Shown here: in pieces, positions 49,413 to 56,759 of the stretch
How positions within the stretch are numbered: position 1 is the first letter of the stretch
Layout of the letters: every line of letters begins with the position of its first letter
NCBI GenBank assembly: GCA_027459705.1
Contig: DAIDHM010000077.1
Location: forward strand, 1 to 56,798
Length of the DNA: 56,798 nt
From: Ktedonobacteria bacterium
GTDB taxonomy: Bacteria > Chloroflexota > Ktedonobacteria > Ktedonobacterales > JACDGC01
Reading direction: 5' to 3'
Position numbers and translations under genes: made by a program
Notes under the pieces: generated by a model
Told to the model about the DNA's origin: nothing
Database searches by the model: none
What the model saw: the letters and a program-made list of their open reading frames with translations, nothing else

Positions 49413-50222
49413 TTATCCGTAGTTGCCGATAGTCTCTACATCCCCCCAGTAGATTGGACGCAGACTTCCGTCTGGCAGTCGCAGGAGTAACGCCCCCTCC
49501 TCAGAGACTTCCTCAGCGATCCCCTCCAGTTGTTGGTCTGTCTGTCGAATGGTAACAGGCTGCCCCAACATGCCCAAACGGGAGCGCCATATGGTCCAGA
49601 GTGACAGTAAACCCTGGGCGTCCTTATCTGCGACCGTTGCGAGCTTATGGCTCAGGGAGCGCAGGAACTCCAGGATTATGGCTTCTCGGTCGAGATCGCG
49701 GGCCAGCCGATCAGCGATTGTACTGGCGCGACTTGCGATGGCTGGCCAGGGGGTGAGGGTACCGCGGACATTAACGCCCAGCCCAATAACGGCCAGACGT
49801 TGACCCGTTGGCGCGGTTGTCGTCTCGATCAGGATACCGGCGATCTTTCTGCCATCAAGCAGAATGTCGTTGGGCCATTTGAGGCTGAGGCGCTGGGGAG
49901 GGACGCCACAGTGTTCGAGCGATTCGCTCAGCGCCACCGATGTGGCCAAAACCAGCCAGTGTGGTTCAGTGGGCAGATCAACGACCAAGGAGAGCAGGAT
50001 CTGGGCATTCGGGAGAGTGACCCATGTGCGGCCTTGCCTTCCGCGTCCGGCCGGCTGTTCATCGGTCAGAAGTAACGTACCGACGCGTGTGCCTGCCCCA
50101 ATGAGCTCCAGCGCTCGCGCATTGGTGGAAGGGATACTCGAAGCATAGTATAGAGGTTCTCCCAGGTGCGCAATTGGGAGCGCGGCACGCAACCTGGGAA
50201 GATCGAGTGGGTCGAGGAGCAT
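49413..50222 (-). CDS. birA: Biotin--[acetyl-CoA-carboxylase] ligase (class I, without DNA-binding domain)
   Basis: BirA activates biotin with ATP and joins it to carboxyl carrier proteins. The 269-residue protein has the biotinyl-AMP loop GRGRQGRTW (residues 59-67), SLKWPNDILLDGRKIAGILIE (Lys115; catalytic-type Lys126), and a small C-terminal SH3-like domain. It lacks the N-terminal helix-turn-helix of E. coli BirA, so it is not itself the repressor. The ATG at 50222 has AGG seven bases upstream. A leader with an intrinsic terminator (50261-50313) precedes it on the same strand. Confidence 0.95.
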   Translation of the reverse strand: MLLDPLDLPRLRAALPIAHLGEPLYYASSIPSTNARALELIGAGTRVGTLLLTDEQPAGRGRQGRTWVTLPNAQILLSLVVDLPTEPHWLVLATSVALSESLEHCGVPPQRLSLKWPNDILLDGRKIAGILIETTTAPTGQRLAVIGLGVNVRGTLTPWPAIASRASTIADRLARDLDREAIILEFLRSLSHKLATVADKDAQGLLSLWTIWRSRLGMLGQPVTIRQTDQQLEGIAEEVSEEGALLLRLPDGSLRPIYWGDVETIGNYG

Positions 50223-50260
50223 ATGACAACCTCGGTATCCAGAAAAGACGACGTGAGCAT

Positions 50261-50313
50261 AAAAAGAGACCAGAGCATCGAAGAGTCAAATACATCATCT
50301 TCGCGCTCTGGTC
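50261..50313 (-). terminator. Strong intrinsic terminator in the leader ahead of birA
   Basis: On the minus strand GACCAGAGC, one base, CGAAGA, a 13-base loop, TCTTCG, two bases and GCTCTGGTC form a 15-bp stem, followed at once by TCTTTTT. It stops about 39 nt before the birA start codon. Confidence 0.8.
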
Positions 50314-50376
50314 TGCGCCGCGCAGGCAGGTGCCGACACCCGCCCCCGTGAACGCGGATCTCATGGCGACTAGCGC

Positions 50377-50457
50377 CTAGAGACTAACACACTCCATCAG
50401 GGTAACGGTGCGGCGAGAAACCAAACTGCCTACGCAGCCAGGACAACTACTACTCAA
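50377..50457 (-). CDS. Possible 26-codon leader peptide ahead of birA
   Basis: A TTG at 50457 lies nine bases after AAAGGAGG (50467-50474), one of the strongest ribosome sites in the window. It opens a 26-codon frame (SSSCPGCVGSLVSRRTVTLM in its first part) with a CxxC pair and ends in TAG at 50377. A leader peptide coupled to the terminator is possible, but the start codon is weak. Confidence 0.3.
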   Translation of the reverse strand: MSSSCPGCVGSLVSRRTVTLMECVSL

Positions 50458-50485
50458 TCCACACCACCTCCTTTCATTGTTTAAG

Positions 50486-50515
50486 AGCATACCATGGCTG
50501 TTTGAACCCTGTCAA
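50486..50515 (-). promoter_or_regulatory. Promoter of the birA leader transcript
   Basis: On the minus strand TTGACA (50510-50515), an 18-bp spacer and TATGCT (50486-50491), the latter preceded by TGG, form a good promoter reading toward birA. Confidence 0.6.
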
Positions 50516-50550
50516 GGGTCAGCGAGGATAATCGCCAAGAAATTTGCCTC

Positions 50551-50579
50551 TTGACGGATCTCAGCTTGTATGTGATAAC
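50551..50579 (+). promoter_or_regulatory. Promoter of mscL
   Basis: TTGACG (50551-50556), a 17-bp spacer and GATAAC (50574-50579) preceded by TGT. A TATAAT nearby (50582-50587) is a second candidate -10. The promoter lies about 60 bp before the mscL ATG. Confidence 0.5.
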
Positions 50580-50637
50580 CATATAATGTCGTTCACGACG
50601 ACAAAACGCAGGGTTCAACTTCACAGGAGGAGTACAA

Positions 50638-51072
50638 ATGAAGACCATCGACGAATTCAAAGCATTCATTCTGCGGGGTAACGTTGTGGATCTGGCGATT
50701 GCGGTCGTCATCGGTGCTGCCTTCAGCGGCATCGTCACCGCATTGGTGAAAGATATCATCACCCCGATCATCGCCGCTGTGGTCGGTAAACCAGATTTTT
50801 CGGCGATCCACTTTACCATCAATCACAGCACGTTCTTGATTGGGGACTTCATCAACGCGGTTGTAAGTTTCTTGCTGGTTGCGGCAGCGGTTTTTTTCCT
50901 TGTGCTCAAGCCGCTCAATTTACTCATGGCGCGCTCGAAGAAGGAGCCGCCCCCCGATCCCACGTTGCGAAACTGCCCGGAATGCCTCAGCACAATCCCA
51001 TCCTCCGCCAAACGCTGCATGTATTGCACCGCGGTGGTTGAGCCAGTGGCAGTAGAGGTGACTTCAGCCTAG
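50638..51072 (+). CDS. mscL: Large-conductance mechanosensitive channel with C-terminal zinc ribbon
   Basis: MscL opens under membrane tension to release solutes during osmotic downshock. The 144-residue protein has the N-terminal helix and first transmembrane segment (FKAFILRGNVVDLAIAVVIG) with the conserved gate region, the second helix (FINAVVSFLLVAAAVFFLVL) and the following PPP linker. Unlike the standard channel, its C-terminus ends in a four-cysteine zinc ribbon (CPECLSTIPSSAKRCMYC, about residues 114-131). The ATG has AGGAGGAG nine bases upstream. Confidence 0.95.
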   Translation: MKTIDEFKAFILRGNVVDLAIAVVIGAAFSGIVTALVKDIITPIIAAVVGKPDFSAIHFTINHSTFLIGDFINAVVSFLLVAAAVFFLVLKPLNLLMARSKKEPPPDPTLRNCPECLSTIPSSAKRCMYCTAVVEPVAVEVTSA

Positions 51073-51107
51073 TCGCTAATATCATCCCTCAGTGGCTCGC
51101 CGGGCGA

Positions 51108-52259
51108 TCAGCGACGCAGCAATCTTCGTGCGCATTCCAACATATCCTGTGCTGAGATGAGGTGGGCTGCTTCGAGTGCGGGCGATGCGGGGTAAGGCAT
51201 ATCTGGTGCCCCAACCCGCGCGATGCGGGCATCGGGGAGTCGTTCAGCGATGGTGGCGGCAATCTCCGCGCCTAACCCCCCGGTGACGCTATCTTCATGA
51301 GCGATCAACACATGGTGGGTCTGAGCGACCGAGGTCAGAATCGTCCCCATGTCCACTGGCACGAGGGTACGCAAGTCGATCACCTCAGTCTCGATGCCGG
51401 CTTCCGCAAGCGCATCGGCCGCTTCCAACGCCAGATAGACCGGGGGACCGTAGGTAATGATCGTCAGATCGCCACCATTACGACGTATTTCTGCCGACCC
51501 AATAGGGACGATAGCATCTGTACTGATCTGCTCGTTGGCTCTCACATATAAGTAGCGTGGTTCGAGGAATACCACCGGATTATTATCGCGGATAGCGGCC
51601 ACCATCAAGCCAAACGCGTCATACGGTGTGGAAGGCATGACGACTTTGAGACCGGGGATATGGAGCAAGAGCGCCTCCGGACTCAGGGATCGCCACGGTC
51701 CTCCATGCGTGCCGCCGCCGCTGGGGCCACGCACCACCAAAGGGACCGACATCGTGCCGCCACTCCGCCAATGGAGCTTTGCCGCCTGATTCGCGAGTTG
51801 TTCCAACGCCAGCGGCAGATAATCCATAGTTTGCAATTCCACGATGGGCCGCAAGCCCATCAACGCCATGCCTACTGCTGCGCCTACGAGCGCGGTGGGT
51901 GTCGGTGGAGTATCTAACACGCGCCAGGGTCCGAAGCTTTTCTGCAGACCAGCAGTGACCCCAAAAACACCACCAAGTCGGTCGCCGATATCCGCACCAA
52001 GGAGACAGACCAACGGATCTCGCGCCATTTCGGATTGAAGCGCCAGGCGAATCGCATCTCGCAAGCTCATTTCAGGTTTGAATTCTATGGTAGCTTGCAC
52101 AGGTGGTTGGGCAGTCTCGCCTTGGTCATTGCTCGCTTCCGCGGCACCATCCGCAAATTCCGCGTCGATGTCGTTCGTGACCAGCCTGGAACTGTTTCCC
52201 GTCGCGCCATGGTCTGCCTGTTGCGCAGCATCGCTCGCAGGTGAATTGGGCATGCTCAT
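51108..52259 (-). CDS. 2-oxoacid dehydrogenase E1 component, beta subunit (pyruvate/acetoin type)
   Basis: This 383-residue protein matches E1-beta subunits: SLRDAIRLALQSEMARDPLV at the core start, ALVGAAVGMALMGLRPIVEL, the long GPSGGGTHGGPWRSLSPEAL block and the C-terminal domain with IGSAEIRRNGGDLTIITYGP. With the alpha subunit it forms the ThDP-dependent decarboxylase of pyruvate, acetoin or branched-chain acid complexes. The first 60 residues before the core are hydrophilic and Ala/Gln-rich, an unusual extension. It overlaps the alpha gene by four bases. No E2 or E3 gene lies in the window. Confidence 0.92.
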   Translation of the reverse strand: MSMPNSPASDAAQQADHGATGNSSRLVTNDIDAEFADGAAEASNDQGETAQPPVQATIEFKPEMSLRDAIRLALQSEMARDPLVCLLGADIGDRLGGVFGVTAGLQKSFGPWRVLDTPPTPTALVGAAVGMALMGLRPIVELQTMDYLPLALEQLANQAAKLHWRSGGTMSVPLVVRGPSGGGTHGGPWRSLSPEALLLHIPGLKVVMPSTPYDAFGLMVAAIRDNNPVVFLEPRYLYVRANEQISTDAIVPIGSAEIRRNGGDLTIITYGPPVYLALEAADALAEAGIETEVIDLRTLVPVDMGTILTSVAQTHHVLIAHEDSVTGGLGAEIAATIAERLPDARIARVGAPDMPYPASPALEAAHLISAQDMLECARRLLRR

Positions 52260-53302
52260 GCTTGAATCGTGGACCTTTCTCGTGTCAGAGCGCCGATCGC
52301 TATCAATGGTGGTCCCATTGGTGGTGCATCGTCGGGGGCAAAGCAGAGGGATGGATCGCTCAGCGGTGCGGGGAGAGGAAGCGCAAGCGAGTAAGCCAGC
52401 GCATCATCGAGCAAATCTTCGATCTCGGCCACATAGTCCTTTTGACGCGCGACGTCCAATATCTCAAGAGAAGTGAGGTACCGCGTCAAGCGTTCGAGCG
52501 GGTCCTGACGTCGCCAGAAAGCCAGGGCCTCGCGTGAGATGAAATCGGGAGCCTGTTCTTCTTCAGCCGGGACATGGAACGTCAACGCTTCGATGAGGTA
52601 AGGACCGCGTCCGGCGCGAGCAGATTGCAGTGCCTGGCGCGTCGCCTGTACCACGGCGACGACATCATTGCCATCGACGACTGCGCCCGGAATGCCATAA
52701 CCCATAGCGCGATCCGCGAGGTGGCGCGCATGCGAGTGGCGCTCTGTTGGCATGGAGCCAGCATACCCATTATGCTCGATGACGCAGACCAGCGCGAGAT
52801 CGAGCGCGGAGGCCATCGTCAACGCCTCATGCACAGCGCCTACTGTCACGGTGCCGTCCCCAAGGTAAGCAAGGGTAACTCGTGGTTCACTGCGCAGACG
52901 GCTACCGAGCGCCGTACCCACGGCCACCGGCAATGCTGAGCCCGGTATGCCAGTGGTAGGGACGATGAGTCGATCGCGCATATCACCTTGAAAGAGGTGA
53001 CCATCCCGCCCATGGGTCGCCACTGAGTCGCGACCCAGCCATTGGGCGACCAATTCACGGGGCGTCATACCTCGAACTAACATTGCGCCAACATCGCGGT
53101 GTGATGGAGCCAGGATGTCCCCGGGTTCCAGCGCATAGGCTGCTCCCACTGCGGTAGCTTCCTGGCCCCGGCCGGATGCGAAGTTACTGATGAAGGTGCC
53201 TTCGCGGCGCAGTCGCACCATCCGATCATCAAGATGGCGCGTTAATGTCAGGAAATAAAACAGCCTCAGGAGATCGCTTGCGGGCAACTCAAGGTCGTGC
53301 AT
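52256..53302 (-). CDS. 2-oxoacid dehydrogenase E1 component, alpha subunit (pyruvate/acetoin type)
   Basis: The 348-residue protein is an E1-alpha subunit. The ThDP/Mg motif is GDGTVTVGAVHEALTMASAL ending in the conserved Asn of CVIEHNGYAGSM. The phosphorylation-loop-like region RHSHARHLADRAMGYGIPGA is present. The N-terminal FYFLTLTRHLDDRMVRLRRE matches the family. The ATG at 53302 has GGAGG eight bases upstream. An extended -10 promoter lies about 65 bp further up. Pyruvate, acetoin and branched-chain types cannot be told apart by eye. Confidence 0.92.
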   Translation of the reverse strand: MHDLELPASDLLRLFYFLTLTRHLDDRMVRLRREGTFISNFASGRGQEATAVGAAYALEPGDILAPSHRDVGAMLVRGMTPRELVAQWLGRDSVATHGRDGHLFQGDMRDRLIVPTTGIPGSALPVAVGTALGSRLRSEPRVTLAYLGDGTVTVGAVHEALTMASALDLALVCVIEHNGYAGSMPTERHSHARHLADRAMGYGIPGAVVDGNDVVAVVQATRQALQSARAGRGPYLIEALTFHVPAEEEQAPDFISREALAFWRRQDPLERLTRYLTSLEILDVARQKDYVAEIEDLLDDALAYSLALPLPAPLSDPSLCFAPDDAPPMGPPLIAIGALTRERSTIQA

Positions 53303-53365
53303 CACGTTTACCTCCGCGGATGGCAATCCGGCTTTTTACCGCCCGCCTGGCCTTGTATAGTCTGG

Positions 53366-53374
53366 ATTATAGCA
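53366..53374 (-). promoter_or_regulatory. Extended -10 promoter of the E1-alpha/E1-beta operon
   Basis: The minus strand reads TGCTATAAT about 65 bp before the E1-alpha ATG. No good -35 box is visible. Confidence 0.5.
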
Positions 53375-53454
53375 CGCACGGCGAGATCTGCATAGAGTTC
53401 TCCGCAAATACGCTACAATACAGGAGAGAGACTCGTTTATGTAGGGGGGTTGGA

Positions 53455-53688
53455 GTGGACAACACACCTGTGGAGCGCAATTTTGCGCATGTTGGCTGTC
53501 TGATAGGTTGCATTCTCGGGTTGGGTGGGGGCATTGCGTTGGCCTGGGTATTGATCTTGCATTCGTCCGCGGTGGCGATTGCATTATTTGCTTGGGTAGG
53601 TATCACCTTCATCCTGGGCGCGCTTGGCTATCTCATCGGCTATCGTCTACATCAGCCAACTTCTGCCAATTCATCAGAGGGACGTTAG
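53455..53688 (+). CDS. Small two-helix membrane protein (hypothetical)
   Basis: From the GTG at 53455, preceded by GGGGGG five bases upstream, a 77-residue protein can be read. It has two hydrophobic segments (about residues 13-36 and 40-66: VGCLIGCILGLGGGIALAWV and IALFAWVGITFILGALGYLI) and a short hydrophilic tail. It resembles small AtpI-like membrane proteins only in general shape, and its role is unknown. Its end overlaps the next minus-strand gene by 15 bp. Confidence 0.5.
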   Translation: MDNTPVERNFAHVGCLIGCILGLGGGIALAWVLILHSSAVAIALFAWVGITFILGALGYLIGYRLHQPTSANSSEGR

Positions 53689-53994
53689 CTCCAGCACGAG
53701 AGCGTGTAGCGCATCCGGTAGAGTGGCATATGTTTGCAATCCCCGGGTGTGGCCCGCGACAAAGATCGAAAGAAAGTATCGTGCCTGCGCTGGGCCTGAA
53801 CGTCCCCACTTTGCTGGATCATTATGATGGATGCCGAGATATGCCTTGAGGCCGCGGGCACGATCTTCATACCTGGCGAGGCGGCGGCTCCGCCCCCACC
53901 CTACCAGTCCAGCGGTGACATAGGATTCTGGTGTCATATCCCACGCATGCGTATATATCGTTGACCATTGTAGCGCGGTATAGAGCTTGTCCAT
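53674..53994 (-). CDS. Hypothetical small protein
   Basis: The 106-residue protein starts MDKLYTALQWSTIYTHAWDM and is followed by a basic, Arg-rich stretch (GRSRRLARYEDRARGLKAYL). It has no membrane segment or known motif. GAGGAG lies 11 bases before the ATG. It overlaps the end of the convergent small membrane protein gene by 15 bp. I do not recognise it. Confidence 0.45.
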   Translation of the reverse strand: MDKLYTALQWSTIYTHAWDMTPESYVTAGLVGWGRSRRLARYEDRARGLKAYLGIHHNDPAKWGRSGPAQARYFLSIFVAGHTRGLQTYATLPDALHALVLELTSL

Positions 53995-54131
53995 GGCACT
54001 GATATCTCCTCACTTGACGTGACTTGCACGTTTCGATACACTAACTGCGAACAGATGCAAACCTGATTTCCAGCGTCAATCGAGCTATCATCCGAGAAGG
54101 AGTGCGCGGACGAGTTCAGCGCAACAGATCG

Positions 54132-55328
54132 ATGCAGACTTGTCCACATTGCGGCGAACTGGTAACGCCAGATTCTGGGCGTTGTACGGCTTGTGGCGCC
54201 TCACTCTCCCAAGAGACGCCAGGGACACAACCCCAGGTTGTGCCCGAGATTGACGAGCAACCTACCGAGGCGCCATTCACGCCAGTGCCCGCGGCTGAGC
54301 AATCCACCCTCACGGATGTGGAGATGGGCGACCAGATTGGTGGCGCTGCCGACTTACCTACCAATCCAAGTGTGATAGCCGTACCACCAGCCACGACCGG
54401 GCCAGACCCCAATGCTACGGTGATTCTCTCCCCAGATGTGACGGATGTCCCGCCACCATCCCTGGATCCTGCCGATACACTCATAACCAAACCCTTGTCC
54501 CCAAACATACCTGGGCAGACAATCATCCCCGTCGCCGATACGCCGCGCCAGGACCATAGCGCGTTTGCGCGTGAATGGTCAGCGACCGCGGATGATGGCC
54601 CTACGATTCCAATTGCCGCGCGTTTACAGCCAGATGACCGTCTGGCAAATGCCAGTTTTGTGGTTCGGCCCTCCACATCACAGTCGCGAGTGTTCTCCGC
54701 ACTTGGCCTTGTGGTCAGCTTGGCCCTGGCCCTGGTATTGCTGACCCTCTGCACCTTCCTGGCGCCGTTCGCCTCGCATACTCCGCAAAATAGTCTGGCA
54801 CAGGCTGCGCAACCAACGATCGGGTTGGTGCGAACCTCCGCGCCAACGCTCACCGCGACGCCAGTCAATCAACTCGACTTTCCCACCGAAGGCCCCGACC
54901 CAACACCCTTGCCTTACACCTATGCGACGCCAACGATGCAAGACTATAGTACCGCCACCCCATCGCCTGTGCCTTCGAACAACCCATTGCCAACTGTAGC
55001 CCCGCCGCCACCCAATCCCGGCCCCACCGCACCAGCACAGCCAGCTATCCTCTATGTATTCCCATTATCGGTAGTGGCGCGGTGCGGCAAGCGCGATGTG
55101 AACGGGATCCTTATCGCGAACCTGGGGACTTCACCACTCAACTGGTCCGCTCAGAGCACGAATGGTGGCGATGCGCAATATGTGCTCATCCCACAACAGG
55201 GTGTGCTACAAGCGAACGAGCGAGTGACGCTCTCAATTGCCAATATCACCCATGCGGGAACGATCACAGTACAGAGCGATGGCGCCCAGAATAGTCCACA
55301 GGTTATCAATGTGATGTGTAATGGCTGA
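54132..55328 (+). CDS. Zinc-ribbon membrane protein with BACON/Ig-like extracellular domain
   Basis: This 398-residue protein begins with a four-cysteine zinc ribbon (CPHCGELVTPDSGRCTACG). A long Pro/Thr-rich, acidic cytoplasmic linker follows, with one transmembrane helix (VFSALGLVVSLALALVLLTL, about residues 187-213). The outside part starts with a Pro/Thr-rich stalk and ends in a beta domain of about 95 residues (ILYVFPLSVVARCGKRDVNG; ANLGTSPLNWSAQSTNGGDA; LQANERVTLSIANITHAGTI). This last domain resembles BACON or similar Ig-like repeats, a guess by eye. The start is uncertain: a GTG at 54102 is an alternative. The gene ends directly against the DUF3090 gene. Confidence 0.7.
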   Translation: MQTCPHCGELVTPDSGRCTACGASLSQETPGTQPQVVPEIDEQPTEAPFTPVPAAEQSTLTDVEMGDQIGGAADLPTNPSVIAVPPATTGPDPNATVILSPDVTDVPPPSLDPADTLITKPLSPNIPGQTIIPVADTPRQDHSAFAREWSATADDGPTIPIAARLQPDDRLANASFVVRPSTSQSRVFSALGLVVSLALALVLLTLCTFLAPFASHTPQNSLAQAAQPTIGLVRTSAPTLTATPVNQLDFPTEGPDPTPLPYTYATPTMQDYSTATPSPVPSNNPLPTVAPPPPNPGPTAPAQPAILYVFPLSVVARCGKRDVNGILIANLGTSPLNWSAQSTNGGDAQYVLIPQQGVLQANERVTLSIANITHAGTITVQSDGAQNSPQVINVMCNG

Positions 55329-55907
55329 TCAGGCAGAGGGGGTGATATCCAGGTGGCGATGGCCATTTTGGCGTACACACCCATGCGGCTCATCCGGCCG
55401 ATTGAGCGCCTGTCCACAGTACGGACAACGAGGGCGACCAGCGGCGAGCACGCTTTCAGAACGTTGAATGAAGGCATCGATGTCATCATGGGCTAAGGCA
55501 ACGCGGAATTGCGGTTCTGCGTCGCTATTGAGAGTAGCGTTGCCATCCACCTCAATGATCTCTAACGGCGCGACCAAGACAATGACCGCTTCCTCATCTT
55601 CGTCATAGCCAAGAATGATCGGGCCAACCTGGAATTCGACGTCTGGATTCTCGGGGAAGTCTTCGCGCGGAGGTGGGGGGGGCGCTGGTGCCTCTAAAGC
55701 CGGGCGTAAAACATCTTCGCCAGTCAACTGGGTCATGAGATGCTGCAACGACGTGGAAAATTCGCGCAGTTGGTCGCGTTCTAACCAGAGCGCCGCCGTA
55801 CGTTGGTCGGTAGCAGCAATGAGACGAAAGCGCCGATTGCCGGGCTTGCCAATTGCCTCTGGTTCAAAATAGGCGGGGCGTCCGAAATCCTGCAAGTCCG
55901 GATTCAT
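55329..55907 (-). CDS. DUF3090 family protein
   Basis: This 192-residue protein fits DUF3090: FGRPAYFEPEAIGKPGNRRF near the start, then AALWLERDQLREFSTSLQHL, and a C-terminal zinc-binding tail with CPYCGQALNRPDEPHGC and an RQNGH ending. The family, common in Actinobacteria and Chloroflexota, has no established function. AAGGAG lies ten bases before the ATG. It is tail-to-tail with the zinc-ribbon membrane gene, with no gap. Confidence 0.85.
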   Translation of the reverse strand: MNPDLQDFGRPAYFEPEAIGKPGNRRFRLIAATDQRTAALWLERDQLREFSTSLQHLMTQLTGEDVLRPALEAPAPPPPPREDFPENPDVEFQVGPIILGYDEDEEAVIVLVAPLEIIEVDGNATLNSDAEPQFRVALAHDDIDAFIQRSESVLAAGRPRCPYCGQALNRPDEPHGCVRQNGHRHLDITPSA

Positions 55908-56488
55908 AGTATGGTAGCTCCTTATGAATGGCAGCGATGTGCCATTGTTCTCTCTCGCAAGTCTAACACCATGCCTGGGTATGGATCAAACCGCGCGATC
56001 TGATCCTGCCGCGAAATCGTGGTCGATGGTCCCAGTGCTGGCATCGGAATGATCTCTCGTCCTATAGTATATCGTGAGCCTTGATGCAATGTCGTACAGG
56101 CTTAGCAGCATGACATCCCGGACAAAGACAAATCCTCAAGACTCTGGCGGCATCTCGATGCGACGTCGCACATGATGGCCAGCGAATTGCGTATCCTGGT
56201 TGGCAAGGTGGCGGTGGGGCGGATGTAAGGGCAGGACTATGTCATCTCTCCGATCTTATTTGAGCTACCACTCCTACCAGGCGCAACCCTACCCAAACAT
56301 TCGTCCGGAAGATGTTGTTCAACAGCAATGAACCGTATGATAGTAATGGCGAACCGTGTCCAGCGAGGAGGACAACCCATTCCGAGGAGATCATTAGCGC
56401 GCACGTAAAGCGCGTTCCCCACGGAAGCGCTGTTCCTATGGGTGCCTCGTGGCGCGGCCGCTCCTTTCGGTCTCAGAGGAGGTACCAG
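55908..56488. other. Intergenic stretch between DUF3090 and the last small gene
   Basis: These 581 bp carry a minus-strand TATACT (56066-56071) that could serve DUF3090, a perfect palindrome TGCGACGTCGCA (56159-56170) and a few SD-like tracts. I see no convincing gene. Confidence 0.4.
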
Positions 56489-56689
56489 ATGCAACAGTAT
56501 CAAGATCTGCTCATCGATGCCCTGCTCGACCAAGGATTCACCGTGGAAGAAGCGGAACGATTGATTACGCTTCAAGATCGTGTCGAACAGACTATGCGTG
56601 AGCACCAGCGACGCGAAGACGCTCTACGCCGTGAATTCGCACGGTGGCTGATTATTCACCAGAAGCTCAGCGAATTTCCTGGCTTATAA
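56489..56689 (+). CDS. Small hypothetical helical protein
   Basis: AGGAGG lies six bases before this ATG, the best site in the region, and opens a 66-residue frame. The protein is helical and Gln/Arg/Glu-rich (MQQYQDLLIDALLDQGFTVE; ERLITLQDRVEQTMREHQRR). The longer open frame from 56312 has no site. A strong terminator follows the stop codon. I do not recognise it. Confidence 0.65.
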   Translation: MQQYQDLLIDALLDQGFTVEEAERLITLQDRVEQTMREHQRREDALRREFARWLIIHQKLSEFPGL

Positions 56690-56705
56690 TCGTCCGACGA
56701 ACCAA

Positions 56706-56743
56706 GGCCCGCTATCGAGCAATGATAGCGGGCCAAGTTTTTT
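56706..56743 (+). terminator. Strong intrinsic terminator
   Basis: GGCCCGCTATC, a 7-base loop and GATAGCGGGCC form a perfect 11-bp stem followed after three bases by TTTTTT. It ends the small gene at 56489-56689. Confidence 0.85.
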
Positions 56744-56759
56744 GCAACGCCAACGTCGT

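Larger units (their letters stand above)
50261..50479 (-). ncRNA. Candidate regulatory leader or small RNA upstream of birA
   Basis: A promoter (50486-50515) would start a transcript of about 220 nt that ends at the strong terminator before birA. The middle has smaller stems, including GGCG-N5-CGCC and GGTG-TCGG-CACC. It may be a transcription attenuator controlling birA or an independent small RNA. I do not recognise a known riboswitch or RNA family. It contains one possible short ORF. Confidence 0.45.

Noticed and set aside
50059-50364. 101-codon minus-strand frame upstream of and overlapping birA
   Set aside because: It runs through the terminator hairpin and overlaps birA out of frame; it has no ribosome site.
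56237-56605. 122-codon minus-strand frame opposite the last small gene
   Set aside because: No ribosome site or protein-like pattern; the plus-strand gene has a perfect AGGAGG and a terminator.
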